Shown: positions 35,503 to 45,940, counted from the stretch's first letter. The stretch is DNA of 64,000 nt from Puteibacter caeruleilacunae (GCA_005217565.1 SJCO01000004.1:455586-519585); one strand, 5' to 3'. The notes: generated by a model not told the origin, from the sequence alone. Numbers and translations are program-made.

Positions 35503-38319
35503 TTAAAATTGAACATTAATACCAAGATTCATCATCTTTAACTGAGGATAACCACTCTTCACTTCCGGATCAACCTCCAAATCATCAATAGAGAACATGT
35601 TGTGACCACGCACAAATACCTTGGCACTTCTCACCAAACCAATTTTTCTGATCATAGTCTCAGGAAGATTATATCCTACTTCGGCAGTACGCAAACGCAC
35701 AAAACCTCCATCTTTTTGATACAAAGTACTAGCCTGGTAATTATTATTGTTGGTCATTGCTGTCAGTCGTGGCAAAGCTGCTGAAGCCTCACGCCCTTCA
35801 GTCCAGTAGTTTGCAGCAGCATAAGTCGAAATATTATCGAATCCTCCCTTCAACGGACGATACACAATATGATCGTTCATCATTACACTCTTGCGAGCTC
35901 TACCATCAAATAATGCAGAACAGTAGAATCCTTTATAAGATACACTAAGATCAATCCCATAATTAATCTCTGGTACTGAGCTATACCCAATAGCTTTTCG
36001 GTCATAATCATCAATTACATTATCAGCCACGCCGTTTGGCCCACTAATATCTTTATAGCGTACATCACCTGCCTGTACAGCATCCAACATATTCTTAGCA
36101 CCTGAATTGACATCTGATGCAGAATAGAATCCATCAAATACATAGCCATACTGCTGACCAACACGATCACCTTTCTTATCATTCAAAGGACGATCATTCT
36201 GGAACAATTTATCAATCTTAGTCTTGCGATACCCTAAATTTAAATCTACGGCAAATGCAAAACCAGAATCATACGCTTTTTTGTAATTGGCCAATAATTC
36301 AATACCATTAGTTGTCACCTCTCCATAATTGAACTCTGGCACAGGTACTCCCAACATATCGGTAACCTGACTATCATAGCTCTGAAGAATATCAGTTCGC
36401 TTTTCACTAAATAAATCAAGCGTTACCTCCAGATTATTAAATAAGGTCATATCGATACCCAAATTTGCTTGGTAAGCTTGTTCCCAACTAGCCTCCATGT
36501 TAGGTAGTCTTGAATCAGTTAAAGCACTAATCTTTGTCGGCGCTTTCGAATAATAAAAACTACCTCCACCAACATAATCAGCCAAATAACCAAAGCGTGT
36601 TACTCCATTGTCATTACCAACCAATCCATATGAACCTCTTAGCTTCAAATAGCTGATATACTTTGAATCTGTCATAAAATCCTCTTGCGATACTAGCCAA
36701 CCAATACCTAAAGCAGGGAAAAACCCAAACTGATCATCCGGGTTATACGCATTATTTCCATTGTACGAAGCAGTAAATTCACCAAAGTATTTACCTTTCA
36801 TGTCATAGGTCAAACGACCTGAAAAGGCTTGATAAAGGAATGGTTCAGCTGTATTTGCTTTAATGTACTCATCCTGTTGGAAGAATGCAACCGCTGAAAG
36901 ATGATCTTCCCCCAAAGTACGATCTAGACCTAATCCTACACGAAAGACAAAGTCCTGATTTTGAGATCCTGATCGACTTCCATACACTAAAGGATTCTCT
37001 TTACCATAAGCCTGATAATAAACCTCCTCACTACCATCTTCAGCTAATCGGTTTTTTCGCTCAAAAACCTGAAAAGATTTCTTAAATTTCTCAGAAATAC
37101 TCGTTGATGTTTTAAAAGAGATATCTCCCCTCGCATACAAGCCTTTCATCCAGGAATCTAATTGATGTGTCAACGCCAATTGACTCTGGAAAGACCTAAA
37201 ATGATTATCATTATAAGCTCTACCAGCAATCTGCCCCAATGGATTATTCCGATAATGGTTACTACCTCCAAACTTACCATCAGGTGTCAACATCACGTAA
37301 CGGTTAGCTGGTGACGCATAAATGTTACTCATGATACTCCCTACTCCAGCTTCAGGATCATTTCTATCCTCTAAACGACCTGCAATACCTACTTTCACAT
37401 CAGTTTTCTCATTTAAGCGAATAGAAACATTGGAACGAAGATTTACACGACTAAACTTTGTATTTGAATCATGATCTTTATCCCAGTCAGTATGCTCAAA
37501 TAAACCACCAGAGTGCATATAATTCAATCCAATATAATATTTGAACTTTTGATCTCCTCCGGTAGCGCCAATGTTAGCATTATAGTAGATTGCATTCGAC
37601 TTTAGCATCTCATCTACCCAATCCACATTAGGATACACGTAAGGATCGTTATCTGCAGCGTATCCTTGCAATTGTTCCTGATTATATACCAATGGCAGAC
37701 CGTCATTCAGATGTGCCTCATTGAGCATATTTGCATAAGTGTAAGCATCCACAAAATCTGGTAATTCTGTAGGTTGCAGAATACCAGTCTCTGCGGTTAC
37801 ATCAAATTTTGTTTTACCTGCTTCTCCCTGTTTGGTAGTTACAAGAATCACTCCATTACCACCACGCATTCCATAAATCGCCGTAGCAACAGCATCTTTC
37901 AAAACTGTGATACTTTCAATCTCATGCAGACTTAACTGGGAGAAATCCCCCTCAAATCCATCAATAACAATTAATGGAGTTGAGTTATTGTAGGTCCGCT
38001 TACCACGAATAATAAAATTACAACCATTACTTCCAGGCTCTCCACCCGATTGCTGTACTACCATACCGGCAAATCGTCCTAAAGTGGTATGATGAGTGTT
38101 TGTAAAACTATTATTTTCTATTTTATCGGCATTAATAGTCTCTACTGCTCCCGTAATTGCCTCTTGCTTTTGAATGCCATATGCAACATTCACTTTCTTA
38201 TTATCTAATTTAGCAAGCAGGGAGTCCACCTCACTTTGCTGAGCTGAAACTGAAACAACTCCCAGTCCACAACAACATAGTAAGGCAAAAAATATTCTGC
38301 TATATATACTTGTCTTCAT
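35503..38319 (-). CDS. SusC-family receptor lacking STN and carboxypeptidase-like domains
   Basis: A 938-aa SusC-type receptor, about 200 residues shorter than the other two in the window. After its signal peptide (FFALLCCCGLGVVSVSAQ) it has only a short linker before the plug. The plug retains IRGKRTYNNSTPLIVIDGF and HEIESITVLKDAVATAIYG. The carboxypeptidase-like domain is absent and the usual VVGYGT motif is degenerate (NVAYGIQKQEAITGAV). With no STN domain it cannot signal to FecR itself. Since it lies 21 bases after the SusD of the upstream pair, it probably depends on the sigma/FecR circuit of that pair. Confidence 0.93.
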   Translation of the reverse strand: MKTSIYSRIFFALLCCCGLGVVSVSAQQSEVDSLLAKLDNKKVNVAYGIQKQEAITGAVETINADKIENNSFTNTHHTTLGRFAGMVVQQSGGEPGSNGCNFIIRGKRTYNNSTPLIVIDGFEGDFSQLSLHEIESITVLKDAVATAIYGMRGGNGVILVTTKQGEAGKTKFDVTAETGILQPTELPDFVDAYTYANMLNEAHLNDGLPLVYNQEQLQGYAADNDPYVYPNVDWVDEMLKSNAIYYNANIGATGGDQKFKYYIGLNYMHSGGLFEHTDWDKDHDSNTKFSRVNLRSNVSIRLNEKTDVKVGIAGRLEDRNDPEAGVGSIMSNIYASPANRYVMLTPDGKFGGSNHYRNNPLGQIAGRAYNDNHFRSFQSQLALTHQLDSWMKGLYARGDISFKTSTSISEKFKKSFQVFERKNRLAEDGSEEVYYQAYGKENPLVYGSRSGSQNQDFVFRVGLGLDRTLGEDHLSAVAFFQQDEYIKANTAEPFLYQAFSGRLTYDMKGKYFGEFTASYNGNNAYNPDDQFGFFPALGIGWLVSQEDFMTDSKYISYLKLRGSYGLVGNDNGVTRFGYLADYVGGGSFYYSKAPTKISALTDSRLPNMEASWEQAYQANLGIDMTLFNNLEVTLDLFSEKRTDILQSYDSQVTDMLGVPVPEFNYGEVTTNGIELLANYKKAYDSGFAFAVDLNLGYRKTKIDKLFQNDRPLNDKKGDRVGQQYGYVFDGFYSASDVNSGAKNMLDAVQAGDVRYKDISGPNGVADNVIDDYDRKAIGYSSVPEINYGIDLSVSYKGFYCSALFDGRARKSVMMNDHIVYRPLKGGFDNISTYAAANYWTEGREASAALPRLTAMTNNNNYQASTLYQKDGGFVRLRTAEVGYNLPETMIRKIGLVRSAKVFVRGHNMFSIDDLEVDPEVKSGYPQLKMMNLGINVQF

Positions 38320-38340
38320 AAAAAAGTCTTATTCAATTTG

Positions 38341-40161
38341 TTAGTTATAACCAGGATTTTGAACCAAACCAATATCTTTCATTATTTCATCCACTGGGAA
38401 TGGCCACAGATAATACTTCGACAAGAACTCATAATTGGCATACTGCTTGGTTGCCATACATTCTGCAATGTCATAACCGCCTCCACCTTTTCTACGCTGT
38501 GCTCCCATCTTCTTTTGAGTGATGATACTTCCTTGCAACCAACGCTTGCAGTCGAAATAGCGTTGATCTTCAAAAGCCATTTCCACGGCCTTTTCACGAT
38601 GGATTTTCTCACGCATCTCATCCTGACTACCTGCCGTAATATCGGGCATCTGCGCACGCTCACGGGTTTTGTTCAAATAGATTAAAATATCGGCATGCCC
38701 GGGACTATATTCATTCAATGCCTCGGCATAGCTGAAATAAAGCTCAGGTAATCGCATGTACATCGATACCAGATCAAATTGCACTTTTGCATTGGCCTTC
38801 AACCAGTGCTCTGGATGTAAAAACTTACGCAACACGTATCCTGTAGTCCACCAATCATTATATTTATCAATATTCTTAAATTTAGGATCACTGTTTTTCT
38901 TCATCATTCCGATGGTACCTGCTCCAAACTTAGCCCTATCATGAACTACAGAAGCATGAAAACGAGGATCTAAGTTTACCCATGGATTATCAGTTTCATA
39001 ATCAGGTGTACTGCCATCAACAGTTTCATACAGATCGACAAAATTCTGTGTAATACAACATGAACTGGTAGATTTAGAAACGTTTCCTTCTCTTGGAGGT
39101 AAATGTCGTTTATTAAATATACTATTACCATGTACCAAACCTGTTCTTCGAGATATTTGAATAACCTCGGTATTGGGAGTAGTCCCAATCAAATCACGTG
39201 TTGCCAGTGTATAATCCTCTATTGGATTTCCAGTATTCACTAATGCATAACCATTACTCTCGCAAAAATCAATTGCTTCCTTTGCCATATCTGCCGCCTT
39301 CTTCCATAAATCAGCGTTGTAGCTAGTTCCCATATTAACTTCAGGCACTCCTACACTTTCTGCGAATGAAGGACTTCCATAATCTGCACTTGGTTTATTG
39401 AAGATTGGACTCGCAGCCCATAACCATAAACGAGAACGCAAAAAGTAAGCCGTGGCTTTGGTCACACGCCCTATATTATCATCAGTCCATCGCACAGGTA
39501 AATCCTCTCTTGCCTCAAGAATTAATGCATCAACTTTATCGACAAACTCTGCCAATGGCATTCTTGTAGCGTCAACTTGCTCTCCTGCCGCAATTGCATG
39601 ATCCATATAAGGAACGCTACCATATCGCATCATCAACTCAAGATACCCGACAGCTATCAGCATCTTGGCCTCGGCCGAAGTGCGCTTCACAAAACTCTCT
39701 GGAGCATCCGGGATACTGTTAACATTTTCAAGATATAAGAAAGCCTTCCTGAAGAAATAATATGGTTCTTCATAGGTATGCTCTAATCGTGTAACATTCC
39801 CCCCATTTTTCCCAACTATTAATGGTGAGATCGCATTTTCAACAAAAAGCTGAAATCCGCCTATATTTCTGGCGCTAATAGCTTCATCTGATACATGAGC
39901 TAAAATATGCTGATGTAAACGTGAATTATCAAGGTATCCAGCCTCCGAAGTTCCCGAACTCGTGGGAAACATAAAAGGTAAAACCGAATAGGCACTATTT
40001 AACATTCCTTTTGCCTTTAATGTATCGAAGAACACAACCTCCATTGTAATATCCGATGTTATAGGCTCTTCGAAATAGTCGTTGCAAGAGGTAATTCCCC
40101 CAAAACCTGCGACGGACAGTATGATTGATTTAAATATATTTCTCAGTCTCATGATTTTCAT
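38341..40161 (-). CDS. SusD/RagB-family lipoprotein (first pair)
   Basis: A 606-aa lipoprotein with lipobox ITSC (Cys26). SusD signatures: RTSAEAKMLIAVGYLELMMRYG (split, about 160-181), LPELYFSYAEALNEYSPG, KTRERAQMPDI, EKAVEMAFEDQRYFDCKRW and the end YYLWPFPVDEIMKDIGLVQ. It is the partner of the STN-bearing SusC encoded 10 bases upstream. It is more divergent from the third SusD (26551-28278) than the C-terminal remnant is, so the remnant did not come from this pair. Confidence 0.94.
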   Translation of the reverse strand: MKIMRLRNIFKSIILSVAGFGGITSCNDYFEEPITSDITMEVVFFDTLKAKGMLNSAYSVLPFMFPTSSGTSEAGYLDNSRLHQHILAHVSDEAISARNIGGFQLFVENAISPLIVGKNGGNVTRLEHTYEEPYYFFRKAFLYLENVNSIPDAPESFVKRTSAEAKMLIAVGYLELMMRYGSVPYMDHAIAAGEQVDATRMPLAEFVDKVDALILEAREDLPVRWTDDNIGRVTKATAYFLRSRLWLWAASPIFNKPSADYGSPSFAESVGVPEVNMGTSYNADLWKKAADMAKEAIDFCESNGYALVNTGNPIEDYTLATRDLIGTTPNTEVIQISRRTGLVHGNSIFNKRHLPPREGNVSKSTSSCCITQNFVDLYETVDGSTPDYETDNPWVNLDPRFHASVVHDRAKFGAGTIGMMKKNSDPKFKNIDKYNDWWTTGYVLRKFLHPEHWLKANAKVQFDLVSMYMRLPELYFSYAEALNEYSPGHADILIYLNKTRERAQMPDITAGSQDEMREKIHREKAVEMAFEDQRYFDCKRWLQGSIITQKKMGAQRRKGGGGYDIAECMATKQYANYEFLSKYYLWPFPVDEIMKDIGLVQNPGYN

Positions 40162-40171
40162 TTGTTTAAGT

Positions 40172-43100
40172 TTAGAAAGTCATTTGTACCCCAAGGTTAA
40201 ATACTTTATTAGGAGGGATTGCAGCTGAATCTCCAGACTTCGTCTCTGGGTCAACCAGCTTTAAATCCGACCATGTATACAGGTTAGTTCCATTCATAAA
40301 CACTCGAATTGAGCTAATACCTTTGTCCTTTAATTTCTGTCCTTTAAAGCGATAAGATATTTCGGCATTCTTCAAACGGATATATGAAGCATCACGGAAC
40401 CAGAAATCTGATGTTTTATAGTTATGATTTGCAGTTGAACTTGAAGCTGTCATTCGTGGATGTTCAATAACCTCACCATTGGCAAAGCGCTCAGGAGTCC
40501 ATCTGTTCAACATCAACTCTGATCCATTATTAAATCCATTGAAAAAAGGATATCTAAAGCGACCATTAATGTTATAAGTAACATCTGTTACTCCCTGGAA
40601 CATTACATCAACCGATAAGCCTTTCCAGCTGAATCCGGTACCAAAACCAAACGTTGTTTTTGGCAACGAAGTATTATCAAACCATTGTACATCATATTTG
40701 TCAATGATGTTATCTCCATTCAAGTCTTTATATTTCAAATCACCAGCTTGTAACTTGGCGGTATATCCCGACGCTACCGGATCTCCTTCTTGTCTTTCTG
40801 ATCCATCTTGAATATCACTCAATCGATTAATCTCATCCTGTGTATAGAAGCCATCGAATACTAACCCTTCTACCTGATCAATTGAATTTCCTGTTTTAGC
40901 CATCCAAGGATACTTCTGTGGTACTTCATCAATAAAGACTAACTTATTTTTGGAGTAGTTATAGTTACCTCTCACATAATAATCTACTTTCCCGATCTTA
41001 TCTTTCCATGAAGCAGTGATTTCATACCCTTTATTATCAATCACCTTAATATTGGCATTAGGAAGAGGCGCTGCCACAATTGTTGGCAGTGATTGCTGCT
41101 GGGCTAGAATATCGGTACGATGATAGAAGAAAAACTCACCATCAACACTCAAGCGACTATCAAACCACTTGGTTTCAACAGCATAATTTTGTTGCTCGTT
41201 TTTCTCCCAACTAACATCTTTATTTCCGATAGCCTTCTCTCCAGCACTTCCTTGAGTTGCTGGCGACATTCCAAACCTATAACCTCCACTTGACAAAGTC
41301 ATCACATCAAAATAATAAAAGCGACGTACCCCTTTATCATTACCTGAATAACCAAATGAGCCACGAAGTTTCAAGAATGAAAGAATATTATTCTTAGGTA
41401 TAAACTTTTCTTTGGTTACTACCCATCCTGCAGAAACCGCAGGAAAAAATCCATAACGATTACTTTTTGCAAAGTTCTCCGATCCATTTAATCCGAAGTT
41501 TCCTTCTATAAAATATTTAAACTTGTAATTGTACGACAATCTACTTGCATACTCTAAATATTTGAATGGCACATATTGAGGATCACTCCCATGCAGACTA
41601 CGTTCTGACGCATTAAACACTGCCATACCACTTACATTGTGCCCTCCTGAAAATTCCCTTGAATAATTCAATGCTGTGCGAATATTCACTTTCTTCGAAT
41701 TAATCGAAAAGCTTCTGGAATTACCCAGTTTTGTCTCTTTTTGATACTGATAAAAAGCCAGACTCCCATCCTCCTTAACATCGATATAGTAGATAGGGAC
41801 ATTCTTTGAAGCAGTCTGCTTACTGCTATGTCCGTTATCATACGCAACCTTAGCTTTAAAGGATAGTCCTTTAGTTATAAAGTCAAGTTTCTGCTTTAGC
41901 TGCAACGAAAACTGCACTTTATTACTGCTGTTATGTGTATATCCATTATCATATAGTCCTGCATATACCGACTCGTGCGTAATGTGCGCATTATTGCCAT
42001 TATACGGACGGGTAATCTTTCCGTCTACGATACCTGAATATGCATCAGGAGGTGTCTGAAACATGTTATATACCAATGCTCCAATATTATCATTCGGCTG
42101 ATGACGTTTGGCAAACTGCCCAGCCAAATCAATACTAAACTCGGTGGTTTTGGTTAGATCAAAATCAAGATTTGAGCGCACATTATACCTTGCATAGTAT
42201 GATCTATCATCATAGCCTACATCGAAATCACGGAAAATATCACGCTCGCGACTATAACCTGTAGAGACAAAATAGCGCAGCTTTTCTGTTCCTCCGGTCA
42301 TGTTCAGCGTATATCGTTGCTGCGTGCCATAATCATTCGTTGCCCAGTCATAAAAGTCTTCACTTGGGTGAGTATATGGCGATGTACCATTTTTGAATAA
42401 CTCAATATCAGTATAGCTATACTCGTAATTATCAGCTCTAGGATCTCCATTCTCTTCAAGAGATTTTAGATACTCATCAGAATACGAACCGATAAAATTT
42501 CCATCAGCATCAAATGAATACCCTTCATCATTGTGTTTTCCTTCATTTTTGAGACTTGCATACTGCGAACTATCCAACAACTCAGGTAATTTCCCTGGAA
42601 ATACCAATCCATAATTGGCCTTAAATGAAATCTTTGGTTTACCTACATTTCCACGTTTTGTTGTTACAATGATCACTCCATTGGCACCACGAATACCGTA
42701 AACCGCTGTTGCCGAAGCATCTTTTAATATCGATACATTTGCAATTTCATCCATATCCAATTCCTGGAAATCACGTTCAATACCATCAACCAGAATCAGT
42801 GGTGATGAATCGTTGCTTGTTCCCTTTCCTCGAATATTGATTTTAGCAGCCCCCGATCCAGCAAGTCCGCTATTCTCAACGACTACCAGGCCTGGTAATT
42901 TTCCTGTCAACGCAGTCGCAATATCCATTGTTGGCGATTTTTCAATCACCTCCTGCTGAATAGTAGAAACCGCACCAGTTACACTAATACGCTTTTGCGT
43001 TCCATAACCTACAACCACAACTTCTTCAAGGCCCTCTACTGCTTCTATCAATGTTACATTTAGAATCTCTTTGTCAGCCTTTATTTCCTGTTTATCAAAT

Positions 43101-43663
43101 CCAATAAACGAAAATACCAGTATTGCATTTTTAGGAACACTTAATTCAAATGATCCATCAAGCTGTGTCGCAGTTCCCATGGTAGTTCCTTTTACCTGTA
43201 TTGCCACACCAGGTAAAGGAAAACCTCCTTCATCCACAACCTTTCCTTTTATCTCTTTTTTGTCTTCTTTTGGAGCTTCTCCATCAAGAATCTCTTCGAT
43301 AGGTCTTTTTTTGATGACAATTACCTTATCATCTATCTCGTACTCTAAATCGGTGCCTCTAAGACACTCCTTCAGAATATCATCCACACGCCCCTTTTTT
43401 ATATTGAGGTTTAATCCTTCAACAGTCTTCACATCCTCGTTATAATAGAGGAAGCTAAACTCACTCACCCGCTTAATCTGACGCATAACATCTCGCAGCG
43501 ATGCATCTTCTAATTTCAAATCAATTTTCGTTGATTGTGAGTAAGATGCAGCTGAAACATGTATGGCACACACCAGCATAAACAGCACATATAACTTCAT
43601 AATTCTTAAAATTTTGGGAATAAATCTCTGCCGAAAGAAATATTCCTCTCGTAATTTTTTCAT
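40172..43663 (-). CDS. SusC/RagA-family TonB-linked receptor with STN domain
   Basis: An 1163-aa receptor. A signal region ends about residue 43. The STN domain is at about 46-118 (SLRDVMRQIKRVSEFSFLYY) and the carboxypeptidase-like domain at about 135-215 (KGKVVDEGGFPLPGVAIQVK). The plug has VVVGYGTQKRISVTGAVSTI and DEIANVSILKDASATAVYG, and the barrel ends VFNLGVQMTF. It is the receptor expected to signal to the FecR encoded at 43787-45028. Its 5' leader resembles that of the SusC at 31679 (CAAACATT, CAAA, ATGAAAAAA in both). On the plus strand, a terminator-like hairpin lies 55 bases before the start codon. Confidence 0.95.
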   Translation of the reverse strand: MKKLREEYFFRQRFIPKILRIMKLYVLFMLVCAIHVSAASYSQSTKIDLKLEDASLRDVMRQIKRVSEFSFLYYNEDVKTVEGLNLNIKKGRVDDILKECLRGTDLEYEIDDKVIVIKKRPIEEILDGEAPKEDKKEIKGKVVDEGGFPLPGVAIQVKGTTMGTATQLDGSFELSVPKNAILVFSFIGFDKQEIKADKEILNVTLIEAVEGLEEVVVVGYGTQKRISVTGAVSTIQQEVIEKSPTMDIATALTGKLPGLVVVENSGLAGSGAAKINIRGKGTSNDSSPLILVDGIERDFQELDMDEIANVSILKDASATAVYGIRGANGVIIVTTKRGNVGKPKISFKANYGLVFPGKLPELLDSSQYASLKNEGKHNDEGYSFDADGNFIGSYSDEYLKSLEENGDPRADNYEYSYTDIELFKNGTSPYTHPSEDFYDWATNDYGTQQRYTLNMTGGTEKLRYFVSTGYSRERDIFRDFDVGYDDRSYYARYNVRSNLDFDLTKTTEFSIDLAGQFAKRHQPNDNIGALVYNMFQTPPDAYSGIVDGKITRPYNGNNAHITHESVYAGLYDNGYTHNSSNKVQFSLQLKQKLDFITKGLSFKAKVAYDNGHSSKQTASKNVPIYYIDVKEDGSLAFYQYQKETKLGNSRSFSINSKKVNIRTALNYSREFSGGHNVSGMAVFNASERSLHGSDPQYVPFKYLEYASRLSYNYKFKYFIEGNFGLNGSENFAKSNRYGFFPAVSAGWVVTKEKFIPKNNILSFLKLRGSFGYSGNDKGVRRFYYFDVMTLSSGGYRFGMSPATQGSAGEKAIGNKDVSWEKNEQQNYAVETKWFDSRLSVDGEFFFYHRTDILAQQQSLPTIVAAPLPNANIKVIDNKGYEITASWKDKIGKVDYYVRGNYNYSKNKLVFIDEVPQKYPWMAKTGNSIDQVEGLVFDGFYTQDEINRLSDIQDGSERQEGDPVASGYTAKLQAGDLKYKDLNGDNIIDKYDVQWFDNTSLPKTTFGFGTGFSWKGLSVDVMFQGVTDVTYNINGRFRYPFFNGFNNGSELMLNRWTPERFANGEVIEHPRMTASSSTANHNYKTSDFWFRDASYIRLKNAEISYRFKGQKLKDKGISSIRVFMNGTNLYTWSDLKLVDPETKSGDSAAIPPNKVFNLGVQMTF

Positions 43664-43752
43664 AATTTTGAATGTTTGATTAATGATTTCCCCTTGCCAG
43701 GGGGATAGTTAACTATGACGGGAGGTGAGCCACCACTTCCCGTTTTTTTTTT
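43663..43752 (+). ncRNA. candidate DonS-like cis-antisense sRNA opposite the susC leader (copy 2)
   Basis: Plus-strand TAATTTTG (43663-43670) is a perfect TAnnTTTG box overlapping the susC start codon; expected start about 43675. The RNA would end at hairpin ACGGGAGGTG / CACCACTTCCCGT (43718-43743) followed by ten T's (43743-43752), about 76 nt. The T-run is on the wrong side to terminate the minus-strand FecR transcript, so the hairpin makes sense only for plus-strand RNA. No clear -33 box. Size, position and orientation match copy 1 at 31679-31768. Confidence 0.58.
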
Positions 43753-43786
43753 AGCCTTTTATTAGTTAAGTTATTCTCGTTCTCAT

Positions 43787-45028
43787 TTACTTATTCTTTT
43801 TAGTTGTTTTAGTTGATACGTTTATATTCTTACCATTAATGGTCATTTTCACCCGGTTGGTCTTTTCAAACAATTGAATTACAGCCGAAAAATCATCATA
43901 ACGTTTCAATTTCCCCACAGAGAAACGCATACCTTTCACTGTCTCATTCTCATAAGATACATTCAAATCATACCATCGGGACAAACTATTCATGATCAAC
44001 TCCAATGGCTGATCCTCAAAGTCAAAGTAACCACTCTTCCAGGCAATAAACTCATCACAATCAACCTCTCTGGTCGTTATCGTTTTTGATTGCCTATCGA
44101 ATATTGCTTGATGGTTGGGAGTAAGAATCATCTCATCCTTATAATCATTGGCCTTACTGGAAACAGCCACGCTTCCTTCAACCAATGTTGTCTGAACTTC
44201 CGATTCTCCACAGTAAGATTTTATATTGAATTGTGTCCCCAACACCTTGGTTACGATAGTTTTTGTTGCCACAACAAATGGTTTATCTTTATTATGAGCT
44301 ACCTCAAAATAAGCCTCTCCATATAAATGAACACGACGCTCATCCTCTCCAAATTGTACAGGATAAACCAGTTTGGTATCAGAATTCAACCACACCTTTG
44401 TTCCATCACTCAAAACTACCATCCATTCTCCTCCCTTGGGTACTGTCAAAGTATTTTTGCGTGATAATAACTTCTTCTTGCCTTTCTTTGTTTCGTGTTT
44501 CAACTTTTCATACGAAATGGAAGATGAATTTTGCATAATCTCCACCTCACGTCCCTTAATAGTTTGCACTTTCTTTTCTGTTGAAAGTTCCACCTTTTCC
44601 CCGTCTGAAAGTGATAAGATAGCTTTCCCTGTGCCTGGCACAACAGCGGTTTCTACAACCTGTACCTCATCTTTTTCTAGTTGATGTGATATCACAAAAT
44701 ACAATCCCACAGAAAATAGTAGAATCACAGAAGCTGCCACATATCTCATCCAATTGAATGAGATTATCTTACCCTTAGGCTTTTGCGGCTCTCTCTGTTG
44801 CTCAAGTTTCCTCAACAATCCAGCCTTCCCTTTCTGCACATCTACTTGATTATGCTTATCCATTGAGGCAAAGATCTCATCAGCGTCCGCCACCTCATTG
44901 AAGAGATTCGTATTTTCTTCCTCCTGCAACCAAACCTGTAATCTTTTCTTTTCCGAATCATCTATTGATCCTGTTACTGACTTGGCAATCAATGACGCTA
45001 TTTCTATATGTTTATCTTTAAGACTCAT
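43787..45028 (-). CDS. FecR-family anti-sigma factor
   Basis: A 413-aa protein from the ATG at 45028 (MSLKDKHIEIASLIAK); an in-frame TTG 18 bases upstream is less likely. The cytoplasmic part spans about 1-95. A transmembrane helix is at about 98-115 (YVAASVILLFSVGLYFVI). The FecR domain (about 195-300) has LSDGTKVWLNSDTKLVYPV and VLGTQFNIKSY. The DUF4974-type C-terminal domain (about 335-405) has FDFEDQPLELIMNSLSRWY. It is longer than the other two FecR proteins because of an extra segment between the membrane helix and the FecR domain (about 120-195). It controls the sigma factor encoded at 45218-45772. Confidence 0.93.
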   Translation of the reverse strand: MSLKDKHIEIASLIAKSVTGSIDDSEKKRLQVWLQEEENTNLFNEVADADEIFASMDKHNQVDVQKGKAGLLRKLEQQREPQKPKGKIISFNWMRYVAASVILLFSVGLYFVISHQLEKDEVQVVETAVVPGTGKAILSLSDGEKVELSTEKKVQTIKGREVEIMQNSSSISYEKLKHETKKGKKKLLSRKNTLTVPKGGEWMVVLSDGTKVWLNSDTKLVYPVQFGEDERRVHLYGEAYFEVAHNKDKPFVVATKTIVTKVLGTQFNIKSYCGESEVQTTLVEGSVAVSSKANDYKDEMILTPNHQAIFDRQSKTITTREVDCDEFIAWKSGYFDFEDQPLELIMNSLSRWYDLNVSYENETVKGMRFSVGKLKRYDDFSAVIQLFEKTNRVKMTINGKNINVSTKTTKKNK

Positions 45029-45217
45029 TTTATTCTTATTTACCAAAGCAAACTCCTATCTGACCATAGGTTCTTTAATCATGGAGCTACTTCTCAATGT
45101 GCTATTCCGGACTAGGTTTAGTTAAAACAGGATTATTGTGTTTTCTCCCTGTTCATTTATTAAGACAGGAAGACTTTAAAAAGGGGTGATACAAAAGTTG
45201 TTTTTTTTTGAAAAAAC

Positions 45218-45772
45218 TCAACAACCTAACATTACCAATAATGTATAAACATCCTTAAGCGCCTCTCTCAAAACATCATACGCCTTTGACTTATGTGTTT
45301 TAACGGTATTAATAGAAATACCCAAATCTTCAGCAATCTCTTTATTTTTAAGATCCTGCAGACTCATTAATAAAACTTTTCTTGTTTGAGGAGGCAACGT
45401 TTGAATTGCATTTCTGATTTGCAGGTGTGTTTCTTCTTTAATGACCTCTCTGATATAACTACTGTCAGATTGAATTTCCCTGATTTTTTCCTGAACATAC
45501 TTGTTTTTCACTTTCTGATGCTCCAGGTAGTTCAAACAAATGTTACGGGTAGCTTGATATAAAAATACTTTAACTCCAGAAACAGAATCAAACTTGTCGG
45601 TACGATTCCATAAACGTACAAACACATCCTGTACTAAATCTTCAGCAACTTCTGATTCCAGAACGAATCGTGTAGCAAAAGAACAAAGTCCGGGGTACAT
45701 ACTTTCAAAACACTCACTATAAGATAAAGTACCCCCTTCCCTTAGTAATTCTATTTCAAGGTTATCTGTCAA
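45218..45772 (-). CDS. ECF-type RNA polymerase sigma factor
   Basis: A 184-aa sigma factor. Region 2 about 25-85 (AEDLVQDVFVRLWNRTDKF, KVFLYQATRNICLNYLEHQ) and region 4 about 120-175 (LPPQTRKVLLMSLQDLKNKE, DLGISINTVKTHKSKA). The start is a TTG at 45772; no in-frame ATG lies close, and later ATGs would cut region 2. First gene of the tandem SusCD operon; upstream is the convergent-side end of a methyltransferase gene. Confidence 0.9.
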   Translation of the reverse strand: MTDNLEIELLREGGTLSYSECFESMYPGLCSFATRFVLESEVAEDLVQDVFVRLWNRTDKFDSVSGVKVFLYQATRNICLNYLEHQKVKNKYVQEKIREIQSDSSYIREVIKEETHLQIRNAIQTLPPQTRKVLLMSLQDLKNKEIAEDLGISINTVKTHKSKAYDVLREALKDVYTLLVMLGC

Positions 45773-45940
45773 GTTTAGGAGAAATCATTTAGTTTTAGCT
45801 GTACGAAAATAGGAAAGAAATACTAAAAATCAGACTACAATTCTATTTTTTGGAAAATAGTGATTGCGTAAAAGTGCGTTACGTAAATATACGTAATGAG
45901 AAACAAACTTATGTAAACCCCTATGGATAAACCTATTTTA

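Noticed and set aside
43071..43445. 124-codon plus-strand frame within susC
   Set aside because: Antisense to the STN/CRD-encoding part of SusC, with no motif; it also lies upstream of, not within, the antisense RNA candidate.
43718..43752. hairpin as a terminator of the minus-strand FecR transcript
   Set aside because: The T-run is on the plus strand; on the minus strand the hairpin is preceded by A's and not followed by T's.
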